The position numbers and the translations under genes were made by a program. Shown in pieces: positions 1 to 7,390 of a DNA stretch of 17,532 nt; position 1 is the stretch's first letter, and each line of letters opens with the position of its first letter. Under the pieces are notes generated by a model. That model searched no databases. It had not been told where the DNA came from and was given only the letters and a program-made list of their open reading frames with translations. The stretch comes from Prevotella sp. UBA6447 (lineage in GTDB: Bacteria; Bacteroidota; Bacteroidia; Bacteroidales; Bacteroidaceae): positions 28,444 to 45,975 of the forward strand of contig DJOD01000009.1 in NCBI GenBank assembly GCA_002437115.1, in the 5' to 3' direction.

Positions 1-1523
1 AGAACCACCACAAGGTGCGTATTCAGGATGACGCGTGCATTGCGGCTGTGAAACTTTCGGAGCGTTACATCTCAGACCGTTTCCTGCCCGACAAAGCCAT
101 TGACCTCATGGATGAGGCTGCGGCTAAGTTGCGCATGGAACGCGACTCGGTGCCCGAGGATCTCGATGAGATTACCCGTCACCTCAAGCAACTCGAAATA
201 GAACGAGAGGCCATCAAGCGCGAGAACGACGAGGACAAGATAAAGCAGCTCGACAAGGAAATTGCCGACCTAAAGGACAAGGAACACCAGTTCCGGGCCA
301 AGTGGGAAGCTGAAAAAGGGCTCGTCAATAAGATCCAGCAAGACAAGCAACAGATGGAGAACCTCAAGTTTGAGGCTGAGCGCGCTGAGCGTGAGGGCAA
401 CTATGGACGAGTTGCCGAGATACGTTATGGCAAGCTGAAACAGCTCCAAGACGACATCGACAACATTCAGAAACAGCTCAAGGCCACGCAAGGTGGCGAG
501 ACCATGGTGCGCGAGGAGGTTACCGCCGACGACATTGCCGAGGTGGTGAGCCGGTGGACAGGTATACCCGTCACGCGGATGATGCAGAGCGAACGCGACA
601 AGTTGCTCCATTTGGAGTCGGAGCTCCACAAGCGTGTCATTGGACAGGATGAGGCTATACAGGCTGTCAGCGATGCCGTTAGACGTAGCCGTGCGGGCCT
701 GCAGGACCCCAAGAAGCCTATCGCCTCATTTATCTTCCTGGGCACCACAGGCACAGGCAAGACCGAATTGGCCAAGGCTTTGGCCGAGTATCTGTTCAAC
801 GACGAGAACATGATGACCCGTATCGACATGAGCGAGTATCAGGAAAAGTTCAGCGTTTCAAGGCTCATCGGTGCGCCTCCTGGATATGTCGGCTACGATG
901 AGGGTGGCCAGCTTACCGAGGCTGTCAGGCGTAAGCCTTACAGTGTGGTGCTCTTTGATGAGATTGAGAAGGCTCACCCGGATGTGTTCAACATCCTCCT
1001 GCAGGTGCTCGACGATGGACGTCTAACTGACAACAAGGGTCGCACGGTGAACTTCAAGAACACCATTATCATAATGACCTCCAACCTCGGGAGCCAGTAC
1101 ATACAGGAACGCTTCGCTGATTTGAAGGACAGCAATCGCGAACAGGTAGTCAGCGATACCCGCCAACATGTGATGGAAATGCTGAAGAAGACCATTCGTC
1201 CGGAGTTTCTCAATCGTATTGATGACATCATCATGTTCCTGCCGCTCACCAAACCGCAGATTGCGCAGGTGGTGACGTTGCAGATGAATCGCGTCAAGGC
1301 AATGCTGGCACCACAAGGATTCGACCTGCAGTGGACTCCTGCCGCCATCGAGTGGTTGGCCGACGTGGGCTACGATCCCGAGTTTGGAGCACGACCCGTG
1401 AAGCGCGCCATACAAGACAACGTGCTCAACGAGCTGAGCAAGAAGTTGCTGGCAGAGCAGGTGGTGCGCGAGAAACCCATCGTTGTGGATGCCTCTAATG
1501 GCAAGCTCACGTTTAGAAACTGA
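1..1523 (+). CDS. clpB: ATP-dependent chaperone ClpB, C-terminal part (5' end outside the window)
   Basis: ClpB is a cytosolic hexameric AAA+ disaggregase that works with DnaK to pull proteins out of aggregates. The reading frame is open to the left edge: the codons before the first possible GTG at 15 read NHHK, which continues the conserved end of the first ATPase domain. About 507 of the usual ~860 residues are present. Counting from that GTG, residues 22-36 close the first domain (DRFLPDKAIDLMDEA), about 45-160 are the charged coiled-coil middle domain, and the second ATPase domain begins near 175. Its Walker A is GTTGTGKT (243-250). The Walker B region reads VVLFDEIEKAHPD, and the arginine-finger (FLNRIDD) and sensor-2 (GARPVKRA) motifs follow. 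The many coiled-coil and pore motifs make this ClpB rather than ClpA or ClpC. A strong terminator follows, so it is probably the last gene of its transcript. Confidence 0.97.
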   Translation, partial: NHHKVRIQDDACIAAVKLSERYISDRFLPDKAIDLMDEAAAKLRMERDSVPEDLDEITRHLKQLEIEREAIKRENDEDKIKQLDKEIADLKDKEHQFRAKWEAEKGLVNKIQQDKQQMENLKFEAERAEREGNYGRVAEIRYGKLKQLQDDIDNIQKQLKATQGGETMVREEVTADDIAEVVSRWTGIPVTRMMQSERDKLLHLESELHKRVIGQDEAIQAVSDAVRRSRAGLQDPKKPIASFIFLGTTGTGKTELAKALAEYLFNDENMMTRIDMSEYQEKFSVSRLIGAPPGYVGYDEGGQLTEAVRRKPYSVVLFDEIEKAHPDVFNILLQVLDDGRLTDNKGRTVNFKNTIIIMTSNLGSQYIQERFADLKDSNREQVVSDTRQHVMEMLKKTIRPEFLNRIDDIIMFLPLTKPQIAQVVTLQMNRVKAMLAPQGFDLQWTPAAIEWLADVGYDPEFGARPVKRAIQDNVLNELSKKLLAEQVVREKPIVVDASNGKLTFRN

Positions 1524-1563
1524 TGTGTGACGATGGACAAAGGCCATTTCCGGCAGATGTAAG

Positions 1564-1608
1564 AAAAGGATGTTCTATGTGCGTTACGCATATGGAGCGT
1601 CCTTTTTT
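1564..1608 (+). terminator. Rho-independent terminator after clpB
   Basis: The arm at 1564-1583 pairs with 1587-1606 through a 20-bp stem that includes several G-U pairs. The loop is TTA and the stem runs into six T's (1603-1608). It starts 41 bp after the clpB stop and precedes the promoter of the next gene. I judged pairing by eye; no folding energy was computed. Confidence 0.85.
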
Positions 1609-1662
1609 GTTTCATATCGAAACAAAGGGAGGAAAACTAAGCCTCATTCGTTGGCTTTTCAT

Positions 1663-1670
1663 TATCTTTG
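1663..1670 (+). promoter_or_regulatory. Putative promoter -7 box for the OPT transporter gene
   Basis: TATCTTTG matches the Bacteroidota sigma-ABfr -7 consensus TAnnTTTG exactly and continues with CA, as is common. It lies 38 bp before the OPT start codon and just after the clpB terminator. I see no good TTTG-like -33 element at the expected distance. Confidence 0.55.
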
Positions 1671-1708
1671 CAACCAAAACAATATCACAGATATCAAATC
1701 TATAGGAA

Positions 1709-3688
1709 ATGAACAACGAAAATGAGAAAGAGGTAGTGAAACTGCCTGAAAACGCGTTTCGCGAGTTGAAGGAGGGCGAGGCCTATGAGCCCATTATGAG
1801 TCCTGGCAAGACATACCGCGAGGTGACGCCCTGGTCAGTGACGTGGGGGTTGGTCATGGTGGTGCTGTTCTCAGCTGCCGCCGCTTACTTGGGGCTGAAG
1901 GTGGGGCAGGTTTTCGAGGCTGCCATCCCCATCGCCATCATCGCCATTGGCCTATCCACGGCCGCTCACCGCAAGAATGCGCTGGGCGAGAATGTCATCA
2001 TACAGAGCATCGGAGCCTGCTCGGGTGCCGTGGTGGCGGGTGGCATCTTTGTCATGCCCGCCATCTATATGCTCGACCTGCAGGCCGACTTTCTGAAAAT
2101 ATTCATTGCCGCCGCGCTTGGTGGCATCTTGGGCATCCTCTTCCTTATTCCCTTCCGCAAGTATTTTGTGAAAGACATGCACGGAAAGTACCCCTTCCCC
2201 GAGGCCACAGCTACCACGCAGGTGCTCGTTTCGGGGGGCGAGGGCGGTTCGCAGGCCAAGCCGTTGCTTGTGGCAGGGCTCATTGGCGGTCTCTACGACT
2301 TCATCGTGGCCACCTTCGGTTGGTGGAATGAGAATGTCACCTCACGCATGATAGATTTCGGACAAGACTTGGCGGACAAGGCCAAGCTGGTGGTGAAGGT
2401 CAACACCGGAGCCGCTGTGCTGGGCTTGGGCTATATCATTGGTTTAAAGTATGCCGCCATCATCTGTGCCGGGTCGGTGTTTGTGTGGTGGATTATAGTG
2501 CCTCTGATGGCTGTCATCTTCCCCGACACGGTGCTCAACCAGTGGAATCTCTCCATAGCCACTGCCGTGGGCGACATGAGCCCGGAGAATATCTTCACAG
2601 ATTATGCGCGCAACATGGGAATAGGGGCCATCGCCATGGCTGGCATCATCGGTATAGTGAAGAGCTGGGGGATCATCAAGAGTGCAGTGTCGCTCGCTGC
2701 GCGAGAGGTGAAAGGTAAGAGCCCCGATTCGGTCGAGGTGCAGCGCACGCAGCGCGACATTTCCTTTAAGGTCATTGCTATAGGAAGTGTGTTGACGTTG
2801 TTGGTGATTTACGCTTTCTTCTTTCTCGGGGTGATGAACTTCAACCTGCTCCATGCCACCGTTGCCGTGTTGCTGGTGGCTGTCATAGCTTTTCTCTTCA
2901 CGACCGTGGCGGCCAACGCCATTGCCATTGTCGGCAGCAACCCTGTTTCGGGCATGACGCTCATGACGCTGATACTCGCTTCTGTGGTCATGGTGGCCGT
3001 AGGCTTGAAAGGCAATGCGGGCATGCTGGCGGCACTGCTCATGGGGGGCGTGGTGTGTACGGCCTTGTCGATGGCTGGCTCGTTTGTCACCGACCTGAAG
3101 ATTGGTTACTGGCTGGGCACCACCCCAAAGAAGCAAGAGGGCTGGAAGTTCTTGGGCACGGTGGTGTCGGCTGCCACGGTGGCCGGCGTGATGATGCTGC
3201 TCAACGAGACCTATGGCTTCAAGGGAGACGCGTTGGCTGCCCCTCAGGCTCATGCCATGGCCGCGGTCATATCGCCGCTGATGAGCGGGCAAGGCGCGCC
3301 CTGGCTGCTTTATGCTATTGGCGCGGTTATAGCCTTGGTGCTTGACCGCTGCAAGGTGTCGGCATTGGCCTTTGCGCTGGGAATGTTTATCCCCATCCAG
3401 CTCAACCTGCCACTGCTTGTGGGCGGTGCAGTCAACTGGTTTGTGGGCAGCCGTTCGAAGGATGCTGAGGAAAACAAAGCTCGTGTTGACAAAGGCACGC
3501 TTATAGCCAGTGGCTTCATTGCTGGCGGCGCGCTCATGGGCGTGGTGTCTGCCTTGATGAAGTTTGGCGGCATCGAGTGCTCTGTGGCCGACGCGTGGTG
3601 GCAGAATCCCATGTCAGAGGCCGTGTCGCTACTGGCCTATGTCATGCTGATCGCTTACTTCGTGAAGGCTACACACGCGAAGAAGTAA
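1709..3688 (+). CDS. OPT-family oligopeptide transporter
   Basis: This is a 659-residue polytopic inner-membrane protein of the OPT superfamily, whose members carry oligopeptides or metal chelates into the cell with protons. The length fits the bacterial OPT group (~620-680). A short charged cytosolic N-terminus (1-40) is followed by about 14-16 hydrophobic segments. Family-typical stretches are GENVIIQSIGACSGA (about 94-108), the loop motif KYPFPEATATTQVL (160-173), and NPVSGMTL (411-418) in the second half. The gene has its own -7 box upstream and no close partner downstream; cmk is convergent. The substrate cannot be read from sequence: short peptides are the default, and iron-siderophore or iron-nicotianamine type cargo is possible. 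The ATG at 1709 was chosen because the conserved protein starts there and the promoter is 38 bp upstream. Confidence 0.93.
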   Translation: MNNENEKEVVKLPENAFRELKEGEAYEPIMSPGKTYREVTPWSVTWGLVMVVLFSAAAAYLGLKVGQVFEAAIPIAIIAIGLSTAAHRKNALGENVIIQSIGACSGAVVAGGIFVMPAIYMLDLQADFLKIFIAAALGGILGILFLIPFRKYFVKDMHGKYPFPEATATTQVLVSGGEGGSQAKPLLVAGLIGGLYDFIVATFGWWNENVTSRMIDFGQDLADKAKLVVKVNTGAAVLGLGYIIGLKYAAIICAGSVFVWWIIVPLMAVIFPDTVLNQWNLSIATAVGDMSPENIFTDYARNMGIGAIAMAGIIGIVKSWGIIKSAVSLAAREVKGKSPDSVEVQRTQRDISFKVIAIGSVLTLLVIYAFFFLGVMNFNLLHATVAVLLVAVIAFLFTTVAANAIAIVGSNPVSGMTLMTLILASVVMVAVGLKGNAGMLAALLMGGVVCTALSMAGSFVTDLKIGYWLGTTPKKQEGWKFLGTVVSAATVAGVMMLLNETYGFKGDALAAPQAHAMAAVISPLMSGQGAPWLLYAIGAVIALVLDRCKVSALAFALGMFIPIQLNLPLLVGGAVNWFVGSRSKDAEENKARVDKGTLIASGFIAGGALMGVVSALMKFGGIECSVADAWWQNPMSEAVSLLAYVMLIAYFVKATHAKK

Positions 3689-3740
3689 TGATATGGACGG
3701 GTAACAGTCTCGTGTCAAGGCGAGGCTTCGCCCCATGCGA

Positions 3741-3782
3741 AAACTCCCCGGAAGCGTCATGGAAGATGTTTCCGGGGAGTTT
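3741..3782. terminator. Bidirectional hairpin between the OPT gene and cmk
   Basis: AAACTCCCCGGAAGCGTC (3741-3758) pairs with 3765-3782 around the loop ATGGAA. The outer 13 bp are perfect and the inner part uses two G-U pairs. A second outer pair of arms, CCCCATGC (3731-3738) and GCATGGGG (3789-3796), encloses it. It sits between convergent genes and can fold on either strand, so it probably ends both transcripts. T-runs are short on both sides, so termination rather than mRNA 3'-end protection is an inference. Confidence 0.7.
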
Positions 3783-3861
3783 CTGGTTGCATGGGGATGG
3801 AGAATGTGGCACAGAGCCCTCTCCCTGTTGATTGTTGTGACGAGGCTGTAGGGCAGAAGAC

Positions 3862-4551
3862 TTATTGGATGGCTTTCTCAAACTGTTGCATGAGCCATGT
3901 GTTTTGCTGGTCTATGGTCATGTGTGAATTGTCGAGCTCCAACGCGTCGTCGGCTTTGCGCAAAGGTGACACTTCGCGGTGAGTATCAATGTAGTCACGC
4001 TCTTGCACGTTCCTCAGGATTTCATCGAGGTTTGCCTTGTTGCCCTTAGCTTTCAGCTCTTCGTAGCGTCGCCGCGCACGCACCTCTGCCGAGGCAGTGA
4101 CGAATATTTTGAGCTCGGCGTCGGGAAAGACGGTCGTGCCTATGTCGCGCCCATCCATGACGATGCCCTTCTCTTGTCCCATGCGCTGCTGCTGGGCAAC
4201 CAGCGCCCTGCGCACAAAGGGTATGGCCGCAATGGGGCTGACATGAGAGCTAACCTCCATGCCGCGAATGTCCTTCTCTACGCACACTCCGTTAAGGTAC
4301 GTGTCAGGGCGTCCGGTTTCCTCGTTGAGCTTAAACGATATTTTCACCTCGGGCATGAGCTTTTCCAGCTCGTTGGCCTTTACCGACCCGTCAGCGTTGA
4401 ATAGCCCGTGGCGCATGGCATAGAGTGTCACCGAGCGATACATGGCCCCTGTGTCTACATAGACGTAGCCAATGCGGCGAGCCAAGTCCTTGGCCATCGT
4501 GCTTTTCCCGCAAGAGGAGAAGCCATCAATGGCTATCACAATCTTTTTCAT
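3862..4551 (-). CDS. cmk: Cytidylate kinase, (d)CMP kinase
   Basis: Cmk phosphorylates CMP and dCMP with ATP, giving CDP/dCDP for RNA, DNA and phospholipid synthesis. The 229-residue product has the normal length. Visible motifs are the P-loop GFSSCGKST (10-18), DTGAMYR (33-39), GRDIGT (134-139), the lid arginines RARRR (158-162) and REVSPL (192-197). The frame is open upstream to 4635 inside porQ, but that extension is unlike any kinase N-terminus. The ATG at 4551 gives the typical start MKKIVIAIDG and leaves 25 bp after the porQ stop. No Shine-Dalgarno is seen, as is usual here. It is probably co-transcribed with porQ; this porQ-cmk pairing is, to my recollection, found in other Bacteroidales such as Porphyromonas. 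Confidence 0.96.
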   Translation of the reverse strand: MKKIVIAIDGFSSCGKSTMAKDLARRIGYVYVDTGAMYRSVTLYAMRHGLFNADGSVKANELEKLMPEVKISFKLNEETGRPDTYLNGVCVEKDIRGMEVSSHVSPIAAIPFVRRALVAQQQRMGQEKGIVMDGRDIGTTVFPDAELKIFVTASAEVRARRRYEELKAKGNKANLDEILRNVQERDYIDTHREVSPLRKADDALELDNSHMTIDQQNTWLMQQFEKAIQ

Positions 4552-4576
4552 ATTGTTTGTTTTGATGTTTCTGTTC

Positions 4577-5524
4577 TTACAAGACGTATCCCACGTTGAG
4601 AAGCAACGAGCTGCTTGAGACGTGGTATTTGCCATAGGCTATGTTCAGCTTGAAGCGGTTGAGGTTGATTCCCGCACCAAAAGACAGGCCCGCGCCATGG
4701 CTGCTTTCCTTGTCGGTAGACTGGATTTTCATTTCATTGGCGCGCCTGAAGTTGTAGCCACCGCCTATCCATATTTGGTCAGAAAGCAAGAAGTCGGCAC
4801 CGAGCACCAAATGGTTGATGAACTTGTATTTGGGGTGGTTGATGTCTACGAGGGTGGCGTGGAGTCGCAATGGAAATGTGGCAAATGCCTTTGATACGCC
4901 AACCTGCACGTCAAGAGGCATTTTGTCGTATGTCTCCTCGTATGCCTTGAGTTGTCCGCCAAGATTTTTGGCTACGAAGGATATCGACCAGTCATGCCTG
5001 TCATCGAAGTAGTTGATGCCTAAGTCCACGCCGAACCCTACCGAAGAGTAGTCGCCTATAAACGATGTGATGAGCTTGGCGGCTATGCCTCCAGCGAGAT
5101 GGTCGCTCAAGAGGTAAGAAAAATAGCCTGCCATGGAAATGTCGCTTGCCGAGAACTCCCCTGTGTGCACGTTATTCTCATCCGTTTGCTTCATCTTGCC
5201 GTAGTTGAGATACTGGCCGCTGACAGCCCACGATGCACGCTCCTTGACCACACGGTTGAATGATGCGCTTGCCGTGTTGGCGCCCGACATGTAGCTCATG
5301 TAGTTGAGGTTGATGGTCTTGTCGGTAACTGAAGACAGCAAGGCGGGGTTGTGGAAAATCATGGTCTCGTCGTCCTCGATGAGCGATATGTTGTCGCCTC
5401 CCAAAGCGGCGGCATGAGCACTGACGGGCAGCCGGAGGAAATTGTATCCTGTTTGACTCTCGTCCTGGGCTCCTACGGCCAGTGGCAAAAGTGTTAACAG
5501 AAGGGCAAAAACGGCTTTTTTCAT
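4577..5524 (-). CDS. porQ: Type IX secretion system outer-membrane protein PorQ
   Basis: PorQ is an outer-membrane beta-barrel needed for type IX secretion. It acts with PorU, PorV and PorZ in the attachment complex that anchors secreted C-terminal-domain (CTD) proteins to the cell surface. The product has 315 residues. A signal peptide (1-19, cleavage probably after VGA) is followed by NFLRLPVSAHAAALGGDN, a stretch typical of the PorV/PorQ/UPF0164 barrel group near the start, and FHNPALL a little later. Alternating hydrophobic strands follow, and the protein ends in a strand with a hydrophobic final residue (LLLNVGYVL). PorV is usually longer (~390), which together with the cmk neighbour favours PorQ. 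It is transcribed from a promoter divergent to tonB and leads the porQ-cmk pair. Functional assignment is by family resemblance. Confidence 0.88.
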   Translation of the reverse strand: MKKAVFALLLTLLPLAVGAQDESQTGYNFLRLPVSAHAAALGGDNISLIEDDETMIFHNPALLSSVTDKTINLNYMSYMSGANTASASFNRVVKERASWAVSGQYLNYGKMKQTDENNVHTGEFSASDISMAGYFSYLLSDHLAGGIAAKLITSFIGDYSSVGFGVDLGINYFDDRHDWSISFVAKNLGGQLKAYEETYDKMPLDVQVGVSKAFATFPLRLHATLVDINHPKYKFINHLVLGADFLLSDQIWIGGGYNFRRANEMKIQSTDKESSHGAGLSFGAGINLNRFKLNIAYGKYHVSSSSLLLNVGYVL

Positions 5525-5545
5525 TTAATTTCTCTAATTATTCGG

Positions 5546-5553
5546 CAAAGATA
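5546..5553 (-). promoter_or_regulatory. Putative promoter -7 box for porQ-cmk
   Basis: On the minus strand this reads TATCTTTG, a perfect TAnnTTTG match, 21 bp before the porQ start codon. Its -33 region would fall at about 5573-5580, on top of the opposing tonB -7 box. Confidence 0.6.
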
Positions 5554-5575
5554 CGGCTTTTTTCAAGATTTGCTG

Positions 5576-5583
5576 TAAATTTG
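5576..5583 (+). promoter_or_regulatory. Putative promoter -7 box for tonB
   Basis: TAAATTTG matches TAnnTTTG and is followed by CA. It lies 52 bp before the tonB ATG, giving a leader of about 45 nt. The expected -33 region (~5550-5556) overlaps the -7 box of the opposing porQ promoter; no clear TTTG is present there. Confidence 0.5.
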
Positions 5584-5635
5584 CATTGCAATTATCGAAT
5601 AGATAACGCTTGCCGAGATAGATTATTGTTTGGCT

Positions 5636-6340
5636 ATGGAAATCAAGAAAAACTTCAGCGTAGACTTGGAGCGAAGGCGGGCAGGATTCTTCCTGTTGGG
5701 CCTGATTCTGTCGCTTGCCTTGTTTTTTGTCGCCATGGAGTACACAGTTCGCCCAAGCCAGAATAGTGATGACGATGGCTTGCTCGATGACATGACTGAG
5801 GACATTTCGCTCATGCCAGCCATGGATAAGCATGACATGATATCGGCAGCGCCTGCTCCCGCGTCTAGGTCTATCACGAACAAGGTGGAAGAGACCACCA
5901 AGGCAAACGACAATAGCGACAAGATTGCTCCTGTCACCAGCAAGCTTGTCATCGGTGACGGGGAGGGAGTGCAGAAGGATGCTAATGTCACAGAGGCGTT
6001 GCCTCAAACTCCAGTTGATGACGACAAAGACGTGATTCGCACGGTGGAGCAACTGCCAGAGTTTCCTGGAGGCATCGTTGAGTTTATGAAATGGCTGACC
6101 AAGAACTTGAAGTATCCGCCTTATGCGCAGGCGCAAAAAATCCAAGGCAAGGTGGTTGTGTCGTTTATAGTTAACAAGGACGGTTCCATTGCCAGTCCAA
6201 AGGTCGAGAAATCGTGCGACCCAGCACTTGACCGTGAGGCGCTTCGCGTTATCCGCATGATGCCTAAGTGGAAGCCGGGCATCATGGACGAGAAGCCTTG
6301 CCGCACGATGATAGCCATTCCCGTTAATTTCCAATTGTGA
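5636..6340 (+). CDS. tonB: Energy transducer TonB
   Basis: TonB is anchored in the inner membrane and passes energy from ExbB/ExbD to TonB-dependent receptors in the outer membrane. The 234-residue product begins MEIKKNFSVDLERRR, the cytosolic start common to Bacteroidota TonB proteins. One membrane helix follows (about 16-34), then a periplasmic linker (about 36-140) and the C-terminal TonB fold (about 145-234). In that fold QGKVVVSFIVNKDGSI and the late WKPG.. PVNFQL strand are recognisable. The linker has few prolines and no Glu-Pro/Lys-Pro repeats, unlike enterobacterial TonB. The frame can be extended to a TTG at 5630, but the ATG at 5636 matches the family. It probably leads an operon with the next two genes; exbB/exbD lie about 2.1 kb downstream. 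Bacteroidota carry many tonB genes, so the exact partner set is unknown. Confidence 0.93.
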   Translation: MEIKKNFSVDLERRRAGFFLLGLILSLALFFVAMEYTVRPSQNSDDDGLLDDMTEDISLMPAMDKHDMISAAPAPASRSITNKVEETTKANDNSDKIAPVTSKLVIGDGEGVQKDANVTEALPQTPVDDDKDVIRTVEQLPEFPGGIVEFMKWLTKNLKYPPYAQAQKIQGKVVVSFIVNKDGSIASPKVEKSCDPALDREALRVIRMMPKWKPGIMDEKPCRTMIAIPVNFQL

Positions 6341-6367
6341 GGATTAATCCAACAAAGTAATAGAATC

Positions 6368-7345
6368 ATGATGTTTACAGCCGATGAACTTTTGAATGTA
6401 ATCAACGATTTTTTGGAACACTTGCCTTACAGCCGTGAGCCGAAAAGCCTCTACGAACCTGTTATGTACGCCCTTTCGATGGGAGGAAAGCGCATAAGGC
6501 CTACATTGATGCTGATGGCTTACAATCTTTACAAAGATGATCTTGAAAGCATATTGATGCAGGCTGCAGGCTTGGAAACATACCATAACTACACCCTGTT
6601 GCACGATGACCTTATGGACAACGCAGACCTTCGGCGCGGCCACGAGACCGTGCACAAGCGCTGGAACGCCAACACGGCCATCCTTTCTGGCGACTCCATG
6701 CTCGTGCTTTCTTACCAACGCATGGCCGCCGGATTAACCGACAAGCTCAAACCTGTTCTCGACACGTTTACCGAAACCGCCTTGGAAATTGGAGAAGGAC
6801 AGCAATACGACATGGAGTTTGAGACGCGCAACGACGTGGAGGAGCGCGAATACATTGAGATGATACGCCTTAAGACAAGTGTGCTTTTGGCTTGCGCCTT
6901 GAAGATTGGGGCCATCTTGGCCGACGCGCCCAAGGCCGATGCAGAAAACCTTTACAAGTTTGGTGAGCAGATTGGCCTTGCTTTCCAGCTGCAAGACGAC
7001 TTTTTGGATGTTTATGGCGACAGCAAGGTCTTTGGCAAGGAAATAGGAGGCGACATCACTTCGAATAAAAAGACTTTTATGTTCATCAACGCTTTTAACC
7101 ACGCCAATGCTGTACAGCGCGCGGAGCTAAGGCGATGGATTGTTGCAGAGTCGTTTGACCGAAAGGAAAAAGTTGCCGCTGTGACACACCTTTATGATGA
7201 AATAGGGGTTGGCAAGATGGCGCAGGACCGCATTGCTTATTATTTTGAGCAGAGCAACAAGTATCTCGATGCCGTGGGAGTTGCACCGCAACGCAAGGAA
7301 GTGCTGCGCCTATATGCCAAAAAAATGATGAAACGCCAATATTGA
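6368..7345 (+). CDS. Polyprenyl (isoprenyl) diphosphate synthase, probably short-chain
   Basis: Enzymes of this family add isopentenyl diphosphate units to allylic diphosphates, supplying farnesyl, geranylgeranyl or longer chains for undecaprenyl phosphate and quinones. The 325-residue protein shows the substrate-binding GGKRIRP (39-45), the first Asp-rich motif DDLMD (80-84) followed by LRRG, and the second Asp-rich motif DDFLD (210-214) within FQLQDDFLD. The first motif is DDxxD without the two-residue insertion of E. coli IspA. The fifth residue upstream is Tyr75, a bulky position that tends to shorten the product, so a C15-C20 product is my inference. Two adjacent ATGs (6368, 6371) are possible starts. 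It begins 27 bp after tonB and is probably in the same transcript. I leave the gene symbol empty because ispA, idsA or ispB cannot be told apart safely. Confidence 0.93.
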   Translation: MMFTADELLNVINDFLEHLPYSREPKSLYEPVMYALSMGGKRIRPTLMLMAYNLYKDDLESILMQAAGLETYHNYTLLHDDLMDNADLRRGHETVHKRWNANTAILSGDSMLVLSYQRMAAGLTDKLKPVLDTFTETALEIGEGQQYDMEFETRNDVEEREYIEMIRLKTSVLLACALKIGAILADAPKADAENLYKFGEQIGLAFQLQDDFLDVYGDSKVFGKEIGGDITSNKKTFMFINAFNHANAVQRAELRRWIVAESFDRKEKVAAVTHLYDEIGVGKMAQDRIAYYFEQSNKYLDAVGVAPQRKEVLRLYAKKMMKRQY

Positions 7346-7390
7346 CAGGTCGCGTTTTGGATGCCCACTTGATGGCCTTTTCATTTCAGA

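Noticed and set aside
1523..1705. 60-codon frame between clpB and the OPT gene
   Set aside because: It runs through the clpB terminator and the OPT promoter, so coding is unlikely.
2444..3292. 282-codon open frame on the minus strand inside the OPT gene
   Set aside because: It is rich in His, Arg and Gln, has no motif, and lies wholly opposite a well-supported membrane protein; it is a codon-bias shadow.
4552..4635. Upstream in-frame extension of cmk into porQ
   Set aside because: The added 28 residues do not resemble a kinase N-terminus and overlap porQ; the ATG at 4551 fits the family.
5534..6334. 266-codon minus-strand frame opposite tonB
   Set aside because: The translation has no recognisable domain, covers tonB and its promoter, and lacks a sensible start context.
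6341..6350. Perfect 10-bp palindrome GGATTAATCC directly after the tonB stop
   Set aside because: A single palindrome of this length is expected by chance in a window this size; no second copy or regulator link was seen.
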